NCBI RefSeq assembly: GCF_001693755.1 | Contig: NZ_LYST01000039.1 | Span: forward strand, 124,001 to 188,000 | DNA from: Gilliamella sp. wkB171 | GTDB taxonomy: Bacteria; Pseudomonadota; Gammaproteobacteria; Enterobacterales; Orbaceae | Direction: 5' to 3' | Length of the DNA stretch: 64,000 nt | Shown: positions 40,258-51,022 of the stretch, in pieces | How positions within the stretch are numbered: position 1 is the first letter of the stretch | Layout of the letters: each line of letters begins with the position of its first letter | Program-made: the position numbers and the translations under genes | The notes under the pieces: model-generated | Seen by the model: the letters and a program-made list of their open reading frames with translations, nothing else | Database searches by the model: none | What the model was told of the DNA's origin: nothing

Positions 40258-40316
40258 TTTCCATCCTAATTTTTAATAAAATATGCAACTTATTAAACTT
40301 TTATCGTTTTATATAG

Positions 40317-41036
40317 TTATGAGTAGTGTAACTCGACAACATTTAAAAGATTTTGATTATTTGCGCCATTTACTAATAAAACTTTTTGCCATTGGTACTG
40401 TTTTGCCGCGTTAAATATTCGTTGGCTAGTTACCAATAGTTGAGTCAGCTGTTTATGTTGAGAACTGCTGTATCGTTCGAGTTGATTTAAGTGTTCTAAG
40501 CTAGTGATAATGATTATTTGTTTAGCTATATTACTCGATAAAATATTAGTTGGGTAATTTATTGGCTCGCGATAATAGCATTCAATTGATTTTACATTGG
40601 CTTTTTGATTAGTCAGAGTTTGTGCCAATAATTGTCGACCTGTGTTACCACATAAAATTAAAATAGTATGGTTTTGGACTGATTGTTGTTGAATTTTGGC
40701 TAATAGTCCTTCGCTGTTTTCTTGAGCGGGATAATTGACTGTCGCCGTTGTTAATTGGTTAAATAATTGTGCTGACTTTTTGCCAATTGCAAAATAACGA
40801 ATGTCAGTCGGTAAGGTTAACTTGGGAAGATAGTTGTTAATAATATAAGCGACTTGTGGTGAAACGACAAGCACCATATCATTAGGATGAAGTTTATTGA
40901 GTTGTTCTTGTAAATTTTGAAGATCGTGTCCGGGTAAAATTTTAAAAAATGGAAGATGTTGTGCAGGCAAGTTTGCTTGGTTTAATAATTGTGTTAGTTG
41001 TTCACCCTCAGGTGTGGGTCTAGTGACAAAAATCAT
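40317..41036 (-). CDS. hemD: Uroporphyrinogen-III synthase
   Basis: HemD cyclises hydroxymethylbilane with inversion of ring D, giving uroporphyrinogen III. Sequence conservation in this family is low; the 239 residues show the usual opening [15 protein letters not shown], a central [12 protein letters not shown], and [18 protein letters not shown] with IECYYREP, which are the recognisable HemD blocks. It overlaps hemC by 4 bases and is certainly co-transcribed with it. In Enterobacteria hemX and hemY follow; here hemD is followed by the lipoprotein array, and hemXY are about 5 kb away on the other strand. Confidence 0.92.
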   Translation of the reverse strand: MIFVTRPTPEGEQLTQLLNQANLPAQHLPFFKILPGHDLQNLQEQLNKLHPNDMVLVVSPQVAYIINNYLPKLTLPTDIRYFAIGKKSAQLFNQLTTATVNYPAQENSEGLLAKIQQQSVQNHTILILCGNTGRQLLAQTLTNQKANVKSIECYYREPINYPTNILSSNIAKQIIIITSLEHLNQLERYSSSQHKQLTQLLVTSQRIFNAAKQYQWQKVLLVNGANNQNLLNVVELHYS

Positions 41037-41953
41037 CCGTCCTTTAATTCCTGTAATATAGATTTGGCACCTTGTTCTAGTAAATGTTCAGCCAGTGTTT
41101 GCCCTATTTTTTCTGGTTCACTAATGCTACCTTCTACTATTGCTTTGATAATTTTAGAACCATCAATACTTCCAACTAGACCTTGTAATAATAATATATC
41201 ATTGTTTAATTGGCTATAGCAGGCGATAGGGACTTGGCATCCTCCTTGTAAAGCTTTATTCATCGCTCTTTCAGCTTCGATGCAAATCCGGCTATTTTTA
41301 TCATCAAGTACAGATAGAATTTCTAACAATGGTTTATCATTTGCTCGAGTTTCAATACCAATGGCTCCTTGACCAACGGCAGGTAAAATTAAATTGGTAT
41401 CAATATATTGTTTAATTCTATCTTGTAATCCTAAGCGCTTTAGACCAACAGATGCTAAGATAATTGCGTCATACTCTTGGTTATCAAGTTTTGCTAAACG
41501 AGTGCCAACGTTACCACGAAGATCTTTAATGTGTAAATGGGGGTATTTAGCGCGTAACTGACATTGGCGGCGTAAGCTTGATGTACCGACAATTGCGCCT
41601 TTAGGTAGTTCATCTAAATTGGAATAGCGATTAGAAATAAAGGCATCACGCACATCGTCTCGTTGACAAATTGTCGCAAGGGTTAAGCCTTCAGGAAATT
41701 GTGCAGGAATATCTTTTATTGAATGAACCGCAATATCGGCTTGGTTAGTTAATATAGCTTGTTCAAGCTGTTTAACAAAAAGACCTTTACCACCAATTTT
41801 GGCAAGTGGACTATCAAGAATGATATCGCCTTGAGTCATCATTGGTATAAGCTCGACAGTTAAATTTTTATGTGCCAAAAGTAGATTTTGTTTAACAAAA
41901 TTAGCTTGCCATAAGGCTAAAGGACTTCTTCGAGTTGCAATGCGAATCTTCAA
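41033..41953 (-). CDS. hemC: Porphobilinogen deaminase (hydroxymethylbilane synthase)
   Basis: HemC joins four porphobilinogen units into hydroxymethylbilane. The 306 residues match E. coli closely: [15 protein letters not shown] at the start, [12 protein letters not shown] with the catalytic Asp, [21 protein letters not shown], and the dipyrromethane-cofactor cysteine in [13 protein letters not shown] (about C241). It is first in a hemC-hemD operon, with AGGAAAA before the ATG. Confidence 0.96.
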   Translation of the reverse strand: MKIRIATRRSPLALWQANFVKQNLLLAHKNLTVELIPMMTQGDIILDSPLAKIGGKGLFVKQLEQAILTNQADIAVHSIKDIPAQFPEGLTLATICQRDDVRDAFISNRYSNLDELPKGAIVGTSSLRRQCQLRAKYPHLHIKDLRGNVGTRLAKLDNQEYDAIILASVGLKRLGLQDRIKQYIDTNLILPAVGQGAIGIETRANDKPLLEILSVLDDKNSRICIEAERAMNKALQGGCQVPIACYSQLNNDILLLQGLVGSIDGSKIIKAIVEGSISEPEKIGQTLAEHLLEQGAKSILQELKDG

Positions 41954-42061
41954 TTGATTTTCCTATTGTATAACTAAGTATAGTGATTTTTTAGTTTAAA
42001 TTAGTTGATAGCTTAGTCTGAAAAGCAAAATGCTATTACTATTCAGACTATTTTTAAATGA

Positions 42062-43447
<1,386 letters not shown>

Positions 43448-43476
43448 CTATTTAAGTATCATATTGAAAATATAAA

Positions 43477-44124
43477 TTAAATTGTTGTATTGATATCTTG
43501 TAATAATTGTTGTGCCGCATTATTGATTCGTTTACGACAAAATAAAAACTGTAATCGACCACCTCCAACTTGATACCATAAAATTGCAGAACGAACACAA
43601 CCCAGTAGCGATGTTCTTACTTTAGCTTGCACTAGTGAGTTTTGTAAAAATTCTGGTTTACCTATAACTTTTATTTTGGTCGCTAAAGGACTAATAATAT
43701 CGGAGTAGATCCCCGCTAATGAGTATGATAAATCTTCAATATTGCTATTAATGGTATCAATATTTGTATCAGGATAAAGACTTGCAATGCGTTTAAGTCG
43801 CTGATCGATCTTATCTAAAGCATCATTATTTTTTAATAATTTGCTGGTAATATTTAATGTACCAAAAAGATAACGAATAATTTCGATCTGCTCTTTCTGT
43901 CCAGAAGATAGCAATTGGATTAGTGTTTGTAATCCTGTTTTTATGTTTTCAAGTCCATCATAAACATCTGCTGTTGTTCTGGGCGAAGTTTCAAACACGC
44001 TTTTAATTGATCGTTCATAAAGTGCGTTACTGCATACACCTGTATTGGCCAGTTGAGGAATTAATATCGCACTTTGAGCAACACCAGCAAGGGCTATAGC
44101 AATATGATGATATTTATTATTCAT
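43477..44124 (-). CDS. hflD: HflD family protein
   Basis: HflD is a peripheral membrane protein that in E. coli affects phage lambda lysogeny by sequestering CII. The 215 residues show the family opening (HHIAIALAGVAQSAILIPQLANTG), SIKSVFETSPRTTADVYDGL, and a late WYQVGGGRLQFLFCRKRI. It begins one base after mnmA ends and precedes purB, the conserved order. There is no phage nearby except the S24/Ner pair, which is probably unrelated. Confidence 0.94.
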   Translation of the reverse strand: MNNKYHHIAIALAGVAQSAILIPQLANTGVCSNALYERSIKSVFETSPRTTADVYDGLENIKTGLQTLIQLLSSGQKEQIEIIRYLFGTLNITSKLLKNNDALDKIDQRLKRIASLYPDTNIDTINSNIEDLSYSLAGIYSDIISPLATKIKVIGKPEFLQNSLVQAKVRTSLLGCVRSAILWYQVGGGRLQFLFCRKRINNAAQQLLQDINTTI

Positions 44125-44125
44125 T

Positions 44126-45244
44126 CTAAAACTCCTTATTGCCCATAATTCTCTCTTCTATAATACCACCCCCAAGGCAAACTTCACCTTGATAAAAAAC
44201 AGCGGATTGTCCTGGTGTTACGGCGGCAACAGGATGGGCAAAGATCACTTCAATTTTATCCTCAGATAAAGGATTTACACGGCAAATAATATCTTCTTGG
44301 CGGTAGCGAGTTTTTACCGTGCAATTAAATGGCTCAGTGATGACTTGCCTATTTACCCAATGCAATTGACTGGCAATTAATCCATTTGAAAATAGGGCAG
44401 GATGATCGTGTCCTTGCGCTACAATTAATTCATTATTGATAAGATCTTTATCAACAACATACCAAGGCGTATCATCGGCTTGTTTTAAACCACCAATGCC
44501 AAGTCCTTTACGTTGTCCTAATGTGTGATACATCAAACCTTGATGTTGACCAATGACTTTGCCATCCACGGTTCTGATAGGTCCTGATTTAGCCGGTAAA
44601 TAGCGTGCGAGAAAGTCAGTAAATTTACGTTCGCCAATAAAACAGATTCCTGTTGAGTCTTTTTTGGCAGCAGTGGCTAAACCTAATTGTTTCGCTATTT
44701 CACGAACTTTAGGTTTTTCAAGCTCACCAACAGGGAAAAGGCTTTGATGAATTTGTGCTTCGCTTAGTGTGTAAAGAAAATAGCTTTGGTCTTTATTGTT
44801 GTCGATGCCTCGCAATAATTCGACTTTGCCATTGTGTTCACGTTTGCGCACATAATGTCCTGTTGCAATAAAATCTGCACCAAGATCTTCGGCTGCATAT
44901 TCCAAAAATGCTTTAAATTTAATTTCTTTATTGCATAAAATATCGGGATTAGGGGTTCGACCTGCTTTATATTCAGATAAAAAATGTTCAAATACATTGT
45001 CCCAATATTCAGCGGCAAAATTGATTGTGTGTAATTTAATATTCAATTTATCACATACGGCCTGAGCATCAGCTAAATCAACTGATGCAGAACAATATTC
45101 TTCTGTGTCGTCTTCTTCCCAGTTCTTCATAAATAATCCAACAACTTGATAACCTTGTTGCTGTAATAAATATGCTGAAACAGAAGAGTCAACGCCGCCA
45201 GACATGCCGACAACAACTTTTTTGGATGAATTTAAATTTGGCAT
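44126..45244 (-). CDS. mnmA: tRNA-specific 2-thiouridylase MnmA
   Basis: MnmA makes the 2-thio group of wobble U34 in tRNAs for Lys, Glu and Gln, using sulfur from the TusE relay. The 372 residues have the PP-loop [16 protein letters not shown] (about 10-25), the two catalytic cysteines in [11 protein letters not shown] (about C103) and [12 protein letters not shown] (about C200), and ATGHYVRK. Length and motifs are typical. It starts the mnmA-hflD-purB transcription unit. Confidence 0.97.
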   Translation of the reverse strand: MPNLNSSKKVVVGMSGGVDSSVSAYLLQQQGYQVVGLFMKNWEEDDTEEYCSASVDLADAQAVCDKLNIKLHTINFAAEYWDNVFEHFLSEYKAGRTPNPDILCNKEIKFKAFLEYAAEDLGADFIATGHYVRKREHNGKVELLRGIDNNKDQSYFLYTLSEAQIHQSLFPVGELEKPKVREIAKQLGLATAAKKDSTGICFIGERKFTDFLARYLPAKSGPIRTVDGKVIGQHQGLMYHTLGQRKGLGIGGLKQADDTPWYVVDKDLINNELIVAQGHDHPALFSNGLIASQLHWVNRQVITEPFNCTVKTRYRQEDIICRVNPLSEDKIEVIFAHPVAAVTPGQSAVFYQGEVCLGGGIIEERIMGNKEF

Positions 45245-45442
45245 AATAACAAAATAATTAGACTAAAAAATTAGGTTAATTCTATCATATTTGGATAAAA
45301 AAGCATAAAGCTATACCAGTATCAATTTGGCTAATTCTGCAGAGCTTTTTGCAATATTTGGGCGTTCATAATATTTTAAACATTTTTAAACGTGATTTTT
45401 GTTCGATATTTGCGCGGAAAAAAACGAGTTTTTCTTTTTTGA

Positions 45443-45470
45443 GTCACTCATTCAATCATGAATAAGTGAC
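45443..45470. terminator. Hairpin after the S24 repressor gene
   Basis: GTCACTCATTC (45443-45453), loop, GAATAAGTGAC (45460-45470), a stem with one mismatch, 15 bases after the stop of the minus-strand repressor. A T-rich stretch follows only on the plus strand. Confidence 0.45.
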
Positions 45471-45484
45471 TTTATTTACTATAG

Positions 45485-46174
45485 TTAATTTAGTTTTTTC
45501 AAAAGATAAACAACATGACCAATAATTTCAAAATCGAGTGGTGAATTCTTATCAACCATAATAGTTGGATATTTCGAATTGTCACATAATAAGGCTAAAT
45601 TAGAACCTTGATTTTGAATTCGCTTTATACTGATTTGGTCATCGTACTGCACTGCATACAAATAACCATCAATAGGTTTGCAATATGTTTTATTAATGAT
45701 AAGAATGTCATGGTTTGCGATTGTAGGTTCCATGCTATCACCTTTAGCCCATACCGCTGTTAGATCATCATTATGACAATCTTGATGTTTAAGTAAGCTC
45801 GTTTCGAAAGGAATAGATTGAATGTCGGCTAAAGAATTACTCGTTTTATTTAGGTTGTGGAAAGGTATATTTATTGATCCTCGATTTTGCGATTCACTTA
45901 ACAATCTACATTCGCCTTTTCCTGTTGCTAACCACTCTATTGGAACTTCACACTTGTGCGCAATAATGGCCAAGCGATTAAGTGAAGGATAAGTTTTACC
46001 AGATAAATAATCTCGGATCACTGCTTCAGACATGCCTACTTTTTTAGCAAAAGCATTACCTGATAGTCCTTCTAATACTAATGTTAATCGATTTTTGAAA
46101 TTTATTACTCCTGTGTTTATTAAAATCGACGTTTTTTCTTGCTCATTAAGTGTTTTAAAGTTCTTTTTGTTCAT
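45485..46174 (-). CDS. LexA/CI-like repressor, HTH plus S24 peptidase domain
   Basis: The 229 residues have an N-terminal helix-turn-helix (about 37-70: NAFAKKVGMSEAVIRDYLSG) and a C-terminal S24 domain with Ser147 (AKGDSMEPT) and Lys184 (ISIKRIQ), the catalytic dyad used for RecA-stimulated self-cleavage. No Ala-Gly or Cys-Gly cleavage pair is visible in the linker (about 88-125), so self-cleavage is uncertain. It is divergent from a Ner-like gene 152 bases away, the arrangement of the c repressor and Ner in Mu-like phages. No other phage gene is near, so it is either a domesticated pair or a prophage relic. Confidence 0.88.
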   Translation of the reverse strand: MNKKNFKTLNEQEKTSILINTGVINFKNRLTLVLEGLSGNAFAKKVGMSEAVIRDYLSGKTYPSLNRLAIIAHKCEVPIEWLATGKGECRLLSESQNRGSINIPFHNLNKTSNSLADIQSIPFETSLLKHQDCHNDDLTAVWAKGDSMEPTIANHDILIINKTYCKPIDGYLYAVQYDDQISIKRIQNQGSNLALLCDNSKYPTIMVDKNSPLDFEIIGHVVYLLKKLN

Positions 46175-46326
46175 TTTCTATTCCATTTCATGTGTTTTTT
46201 TTGTTTTTGTAGTTTTGTTTCGTTTTTTTATATGTTATTCTCTGCCGGTAAATTCATATCAATTCAGCGTTGTAATACCGATAATCATTACAATAGCAAA
46301 AAAATTAACCAATAGAGGATCTCATA
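46175..46326. promoter_or_regulatory. Divergent operator/promoter region of the repressor-Ner pair
   Basis: The 152 bases hold a dyad TTGTAAT (46270-46276) / ATTACAA (46287-46293) with a 10-base spacer, 33 bases before the ner-like start, and T-runs spaced about ten bases apart (46195-46235) near the repressor start. The runs recall the A/T-rich operators of Mu-like phages. An AGAGGAT site serves the ner-like gene. Confidence 0.45.
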
Positions 46327-46554
46327 ATGAGAGAACAAGATCAAGACTGGTCACCATCAAGAGTCGTGGGCGAAATTAAAATTAGAGGTGGAAATTTAAG
46401 AGCTTTATCGAGAGCAAGTGGATTACAAGCTGATACTTTAAGAAATGCACTATATCGTCATTGTCCTAAATACGAAAGAATTATTTCTGAATATTTGCAA
46501 GTTCCGGTCGAAACTATTTGGCCTTCTCGTTATGCCCCAGCTGGAAAAAAATAG
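46327..46554 (+). CDS. Ner/Nlp-family winged-helix regulator
   Basis: This 75-residue DNA-binding protein resembles phage Mu Ner and chromosomal SfsB/Nlp. The matching parts are DWSPSRVVGEIKIRGGNLRA, LSRASGLQADTLRNALYRHC as the recognition region, and PVETIWPSRYAPAG at the end, close to the Mu Ner terminus. Ner represses early transposition genes and the c repressor. Here it is followed by a terminator and tpiA, so there are no transposase genes for it to control. Confidence 0.92.
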   Translation: MREQDQDWSPSRVVGEIKIRGGNLRALSRASGLQADTLRNALYRHCPKYERIISEYLQVPVETIWPSRYAPAGKK

Positions 46555-46570
46555 TTTACATAAAATTCTA

Positions 46571-46596
46571 TAAAAAAGACGCCCTTGCAGGCGTCA
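46571..46596 (-). terminator. Terminator of tpiA, shared with the ner-like gene
   Basis: GACGCC (46578-46583), loop CTTGCA, GGCGTC (46590-46595). On the minus strand TTTTTT follows. It is 7 bases from the tpiA stop and 24 after the ner-like stop. Confidence 0.85.
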
Positions 46597-46601
46597 TTAA
46601 A

Positions 46602-47366
46602 TTATTTTTTAGCTTGTTCTGCTGCTTTTACAATCGCTGCAAACGCATCGGCTTTTAGCGATGCACCACCGACTAATGCACCATCAATATCTGGCTGAGT
46701 GAATAACTCTGCTGCATTTTTATCATTTACTGAACCACCGTATTGGATGATAACTTGCTCAGCAACATTAACATCTTGTTTAGCAATATGTTCACGAATA
46801 AATTTATGTACAGCTTGTGCTTGCGCAGGCGTAGCTGATTTACCTGTACCAATTGCCCAAACCGGTTCATAGGCAATAACTGCACCATTAAATGCTTGTA
46901 CACCTAATGCTTTGATAACCGCGTCAATTTGACGAGCACAAACCGCTTGTGTTTGTCCTGCTTCGTTTTCAGATTCTGTTTCACCAATACAAAGTACTGG
47001 CACAAGTCCTGCATCTTTTAACACGCCAAATTTTTTAGCAATATACTCATCTGATTCTTTATGATAAGTGCGTCGTTCTGAGTGCCCAATAATAACATGT
47101 GTTACACCAATTTCTTTTAACATGTTAGCTGATACTTCACCCGTAAATGCCCCTGAAAGATTCACATCTACATCTTGCGCACCTAAAATGATATTTGAAC
47201 CGCCCAACTGATGTTTAACAAAATCAAGATAGACAACTGGTGGTGCTATAGCGATACTGCATTCAATATCAGTAGATAACTCATTTCTAAGTCCTTCTAC
47301 TAAGTTTTTAGCCATATCAATGCTACCATTGAGTTTCCAATTCCCCATGACTAGTGGTTTACGCAT
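46602..47366 (-). CDS. tpiA: Triosephosphate isomerase
   Basis: TpiA interconverts dihydroxyacetone phosphate and glyceraldehyde-3-phosphate. The ATG at 47366 ([15 protein letters not shown]), with GGAGAA upstream, gives 254 residues; a start at 47378 would add four. Catalytic residues sit in GNWKLNG (Lys), [11 protein letters not shown] (His) and [14 protein letters not shown] (Glu). GGSVNDKNA and GALVGGASL bind phosphate. It is monocistronic. Confidence 0.97.
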   Translation of the reverse strand: MRKPLVMGNWKLNGSIDMAKNLVEGLRNELSTDIECSIAIAPPVVYLDFVKHQLGGSNIILGAQDVDVNLSGAFTGEVSANMLKEIGVTHVIIGHSERRTYHKESDEYIAKKFGVLKDAGLVPVLCIGETESENEAGQTQAVCARQIDAVIKALGVQAFNGAVIAYEPVWAIGTGKSATPAQAQAVHKFIREHIAKQDVNVAEQVIIQYGGSVNDKNAAELFTQPDIDGALVGGASLKADAFAAIVKAAEQAKK

Positions 47367-47466
47367 AATTTTCTCCAACTTAAAGTTTAAAATAGTGTTG
47401 ATTTTAGAATGAATTCGCTATAATGGTTTGCATTATACACCAAATATTTTGAGCTTGAGGAAAAAT

Positions 47467-47712
47467 ATGTCATTAGAAATTTTGAACCAATTAGAAAATA
47501 AAATTCAACACACTGTTAATACAATCACTGCTTTGCAACAAGAAATTGCAACATTAAAACAAGGTAATCAAGAGTTAGAACAATTAATTAATGATAGTTC
47601 TGACGAAATGAAAGCATTGCGAGACGAAAACGAAAAACTTAAACAAGATCAACAAATATGGCAACAACGTATTCAAACTTTATTAAGTAAAATTGGTGAA
47701 ATTACACAATAA
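47467..47712 (+). CDS. zapB: Cell division protein ZapB
   Basis: ZapB is a small, fully coiled-coil protein that stabilises the FtsZ ring and links it to MatP via ZapA. The start at 47467 (MSLEILNQLENKIQHTVNTI) follows GAGGAAAA and gives 81 residues, the family length; the longer frame from 47428 has no support. Heptads of Leu/Ile and Gln-rich b/c positions run throughout (ALQQEIATLKQGNQELEQLI). It is divergent from tpiA. Confidence 0.93.
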   Translation: MSLEILNQLENKIQHTVNTITALQQEIATLKQGNQELEQLINDSSDEMKALRDENEKLKQDQQIWQQRIQTLLSKIGEITQ

Positions 47713-47793
47713 GTTGTTATATCTAATTGTTAACGCGACATATGTCGCGTTTGTTTTTGTTATTCATTAAAGTGATGGCGAAAATTATACACA

Positions 47794-49098
47794 ATGCGTG
47801 AAGAGTTAAAATCATTATGGATTGCTCAAACTATTCATTTAATTGAACAAGAATCTGGGCGTTTTGCGGATCAAGACATTAATCGACAAGTAAGAGCTTC
47901 TCAAACTTCATCTATTAATCGCATTGTGATGCGTGCATTAATGTTGTCTAAAAAAAATGGCTTATTTTCAGCCCAACAGACGTTATTACGGGCAGCAAAT
48001 CTCTCTTTTATTATATTAATTTTTCTTTCTATTATTCTTGGTGCCTCATTGGCGTTAAGTGCCTTAAGTCAAAATCCGATTAATTTATATTGGGCGTTAT
48101 TTAGTCTACTTGGCGTGCATTTAATTACCTTAGTGGTTTGGTTGATTTCTTTTTTCTTTTTTTCAAATTTGGGTGGCAGTATATTGGTTTACTGTTGGTT
48201 ATGGTTAACTAAAAAATTTTCACAAAAAAAGACTGTACAACAACTTATTCCCGCTTTTGTTGAATTATTTGGTGGTCAAATTCGCTGGTTAATTGGTTTT
48301 GTGCTCAATCTTTTTTGGACTTTTATATTAACGAGTGCACTGGTGGTATTAGTTGTACTGTTTTCAACTGAACATTATCGTTTTGAATGGAAAACAACTT
48401 TATTAAGCTCTGCTACTATTGTTGATTTAACGCATTATTTAGGTTCGATACCTGCTTTAATTGGTTTTGCCATCCCTAATGATGATGTTATTCGGGCGAG
48501 TGAGCACGCATTAAATGCTGGTGATGCGCGTTTTGCTTGGGCAGTATGGTTATTAGGTGTATTTATTGTTTATGGCGTAGCTGTTCGATTTTTATGTATG
48601 ATAGTTTGCGCTATTAATTGGTTGATTTGCAGTCGAAAAGTGAAATTGGACACAAAACATCCACATTTTCAGGTTTTAGCTAACGAGCTACAACCTATTT
48701 TAGTGAATGTAGAAGATGAAGATAAGCATGGTGAGCGTTCCAGAAATTATTTACCTTATCACTATATTGAAAATGCAAAGGGATCTTTTTTAGTCGCAAT
48801 TGATATCACTGAAAACTGGACCCCACCAAATTCGGTTACGTTTTTAGGTTTTTTAAATACGCGAGAACAGCGTCGCAACATTTTAGATTATTTGCAATTA
48901 ACGCCAGCTAAGAAGTTATTGATTGCTATTGATACCGATAGAGCACCAGACAGAGGAATGTTAAATTTAATTAATCAGCTTATGAATAAATCACAGCAAA
49001 ATCGCCTTTGGTTTATCAATAACGGTAAGCAAATGAAAAACTGGCAAGCTTTATCGCTACAATTAGCGACACCCACTTGGTTAAGTGAGGAGTTTTGA
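47794..49098 (+). CDS. DUF2868 membrane protein
   Basis: The 434 residues have membrane segments near 68-92 (LSFIILIFLSIILGASLALS), 103-130, 165-190 and 245-270, and a soluble C-terminus with a strand-rich fold (SFLVAIDITENWTPPNS, KKLLIAIDTDRAPDRG). I recognise the layout of DUF2868, which is regularly found next to a GTPase with DUF3482, as here. The biochemical role of the pair is unknown. The next gene starts one base after this one ends, so they are coupled. Confidence 0.8.
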   Translation: MREELKSLWIAQTIHLIEQESGRFADQDINRQVRASQTSSINRIVMRALMLSKKNGLFSAQQTLLRAANLSFIILIFLSIILGASLALSALSQNPINLYWALFSLLGVHLITLVVWLISFFFFSNLGGSILVYCWLWLTKKFSQKKTVQQLIPAFVELFGGQIRWLIGFVLNLFWTFILTSALVVLVVLFSTEHYRFEWKTTLLSSATIVDLTHYLGSIPALIGFAIPNDDVIRASEHALNAGDARFAWAVWLLGVFIVYGVAVRFLCMIVCAINWLICSRKVKLDTKHPHFQVLANELQPILVNVEDEDKHGERSRNYLPYHYIENAKGSFLVAIDITENWTPPNSVTFLGFLNTREQRRNILDYLQLTPAKKLLIAIDTDRAPDRGMLNLINQLMNKSQQNRLWFINNGKQMKNWQALSLQLATPTWLSEEF

Positions 49099-49099
49099 C

Positions 49100-50458
49100 A
49101 TGTTAACAACATTAAAATTAGCTGTAGTCGGTCATGCCAATGTCGGTAAAACGTCATTACTGCGGACTTTAATACATAATAGTCAATTTGGTGAAGTTTC
49201 AGATAAACCGGGAACCACAAGGAATGTCCAGTCCATTACATTACCTTTAGCAAATAATCAATCTATCATTTATTATGATACGCCTGGATTGGAAGACAGC
49301 TTAGCGTTGTATGATTATATTCATCAATTAACTGTCGATAGCGGTAAACTAGACGGGATCGATAAATTAACGATTTTTTTACAAAGCCCAGAAGCTGAAA
49401 ATAGTTTTGATCAAGAAGCAAAAGTGATCCGACAATTGCTTAAAAGTGATGCGGCAATCTATGTTATAGACGTGCGCGAGCCTATTTTAGATAAATATCA
49501 TGATGAGCTTGCAATACTCGCTAGTGGTGATAAACCAATGCTTGCTGTATTAAATTTTACTGCAAGCGAAAAAGAAAATGAAAAGGAATGGAAAAGATTA
49601 CTCTCACGCGTAGGGATACATGCTATCATACGCTTTGACGCTATAGTTCCGCCCCTAGATGGCGAGGAACGATTATATAAAAGTCTTGCTTTATTGCTCG
49701 AACCTGCCAAAAAGATCTTAGATCAATGGTTAGATCAAATTGCACAAATGCGACAATCTCGTAATCAAAATGCTAATTTGATTATTGCTGAAGCACTTGT
49801 TGATGTTACTGCCTTTTATAAGATGGCAAAAATTGATGATCAGCAAGCAATTGCACAAATGCAAGATCAAGTTAGAAAGCGCGAGCAATTGGCAGTAAAT
49901 GAATTGTTGAAAATTTATCAATTTAATTCTGATTTAGAGCGTTTTGAGGCTTTACCTTTAATAAAAGGGCGCTATAATGCAGATCTATTTAATATTGATG
50001 CATTAAAACGAATGGGTGTGCATTTGACAAAAGGTTTTGTGTCAGGTGCAACTATAGGGGCAAGCATAGATTTAGCCACTGGTGGAATTACGCTTGGCTC
50101 AGCTGCTTTAATAGGAGCAGCAGTAGGCAGTATAATGCAAACTGCCAAACATTATGGTTCTAGAATGCGGTATCAGCTTTCTGGTTATAGTAAACTAAGT
50201 GTTGATGATGTTATTATTTGTTTTCTTTCTATAAGACTGCTTAGTCTGAAAGAAAGTTTAAATCATCGCAGCCATGCGAACACTTATCCTATAAAGTTGT
50301 CGAAATTAGAACAACAAGAGTGGGAAAAAGGTGTGTTGCCAAAAGAGCTAAAAATAGCAAGACGCTATTCGCAATGGTCGACTTTAAATAAAGGAACAAA
50401 AAGAAATGACAAAAAAAGACAATCGACGATCAAGCATGTTGCCGAACAACTTTTTTAG
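49100..50458 (+). CDS. GTPase with C-terminal DUF3482
   Basis: The start at 49100 (MLTTLKLAVVGHANVGKTS, with GAGGAG upstream) gives 452 residues; a longer frame from 49085 overlaps the previous gene. G1 is GHANVGKT (about 11-18), switch I has KPGTTRNVQS, and G3 is YDTPGLED. The G4 position reads LNFTASE instead of NKxD. The C-terminal part (about 180-450) is DUF3482, with a Gly/Ala-rich amphipathic segment GFVSGATIGASIDLATGG that may touch the membrane. The upstream DUF2868 protein is its likely membrane partner. Its 3' end overlaps the NlpC-like gene by 53 bases. Confidence 0.85.
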   Translation: MLTTLKLAVVGHANVGKTSLLRTLIHNSQFGEVSDKPGTTRNVQSITLPLANNQSIIYYDTPGLEDSLALYDYIHQLTVDSGKLDGIDKLTIFLQSPEAENSFDQEAKVIRQLLKSDAAIYVIDVREPILDKYHDELAILASGDKPMLAVLNFTASEKENEKEWKRLLSRVGIHAIIRFDAIVPPLDGEERLYKSLALLLEPAKKILDQWLDQIAQMRQSRNQNANLIIAEALVDVTAFYKMAKIDDQQAIAQMQDQVRKREQLAVNELLKIYQFNSDLERFEALPLIKGRYNADLFNIDALKRMGVHLTKGFVSGATIGASIDLATGGITLGSAALIGAAVGSIMQTAKHYGSRMRYQLSGYSKLSVDDVIICFLSIRLLSLKESLNHRSHANTYPIKLSKLEQQEWEKGVLPKELKIARRYSQWSTLNKGTKRNDKKRQSTIKHVAEQLF

Positions 50459-50939
50459 TGTGAAGAAGCGATTTTTAATAACGACTTTGCTTTTTTCTCT
50501 TTTTATGTTATTTGGATGTAGTACAAGTCAAGGGCAAGTATCAACGAAAACCACTAAACCTGACCCGCAAATGTTAGCAAAGATTGAATCTCACTATAAA
50601 AAATGGCAAAAAACCCCGTACCGGTTCGGTGGAACGACATTATCTGGTAGCGATTGTTCTGGTTTAGTTGTTAATTTTTTCAAAAATAAACTGTCTAAGA
50701 CATTGCCTCGAAGTGCATCAGCTCAAGCTCAGTTAGGTTATAAAGTTACTCAACCTAAAGCAGGTGATTTAGTATTCTTTAAAACTGGTCGTAGCCAAAG
50801 TGGTCTACATGTTGGTATTTATTATGCTGATGGTAAATTTTTACATGCATCGACATCTAAAGGTGTAATTTATTCTAGTTTAAATGAAGATTATTGGAAA
50901 AAACATTATTGGATGACGCGTCGCTTAACAGATGGTTAG
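50406..50939 (+). CDS. NlpC/P60-family peptidoglycan endopeptidase lipoprotein
   Basis: The 177 residues have a signal peptide with a lipobox at C38 (LLFSLFMLFGCST) and an NlpC/P60 domain with the full triad: C84 (GSDCSGLVV), H135 (SGLHVGIYY) and H147 (FLHASTS). Such enzymes (Spr/MepS, NlpC) cut D-Ala-mDAP cross-links or stem peptides in the cell wall. The ATG at 50406 has AAAGGA before it and lies inside the preceding GTPase gene; an ATG at 50436 is also possible and still overlaps. A terminator follows, so DUF2868, GTPase and this gene form one unit. Confidence 0.9.
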   Translation: MTKKDNRRSSMLPNNFFSVKKRFLITTLLFSLFMLFGCSTSQGQVSTKTTKPDPQMLAKIESHYKKWQKTPYRFGGTTLSGSDCSGLVVNFFKNKLSKTLPRSASAQAQLGYKVTQPKAGDLVFFKTGRSQSGLHVGIYYADGKFLHASTSKGVIYSSLNEDYWKKHYWMTRRLTDG

Positions 50940-50967
50940 TCAAATCAATTGATTACAAATTAATTAA

Positions 50968-51001
50968 AAAGCTCTCTAAGTTAACTGATTTAGAGAGCTT
51001 T
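50968..51001 (+). terminator. Terminator of the NlpC-like gene
   Basis: AAAGCTCTCTAA (50968-50979) pairs with TTAGAGAGCTTT (50990-51001), then ATTATTTTT. The stem is 12 bp and perfect. It may also serve the convergent aminotransferase gene. Confidence 0.88.
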
Positions 51002-51022
51002 ATTATTTTTAATAGTTGCTAA

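Noticed and set aside
45485-46554. Complete prophage around the repressor and Ner-like genes
   Set aside because: Both flanks are housekeeping genes (mnmA, tpiA); no integrase, transposase or structural gene is present.
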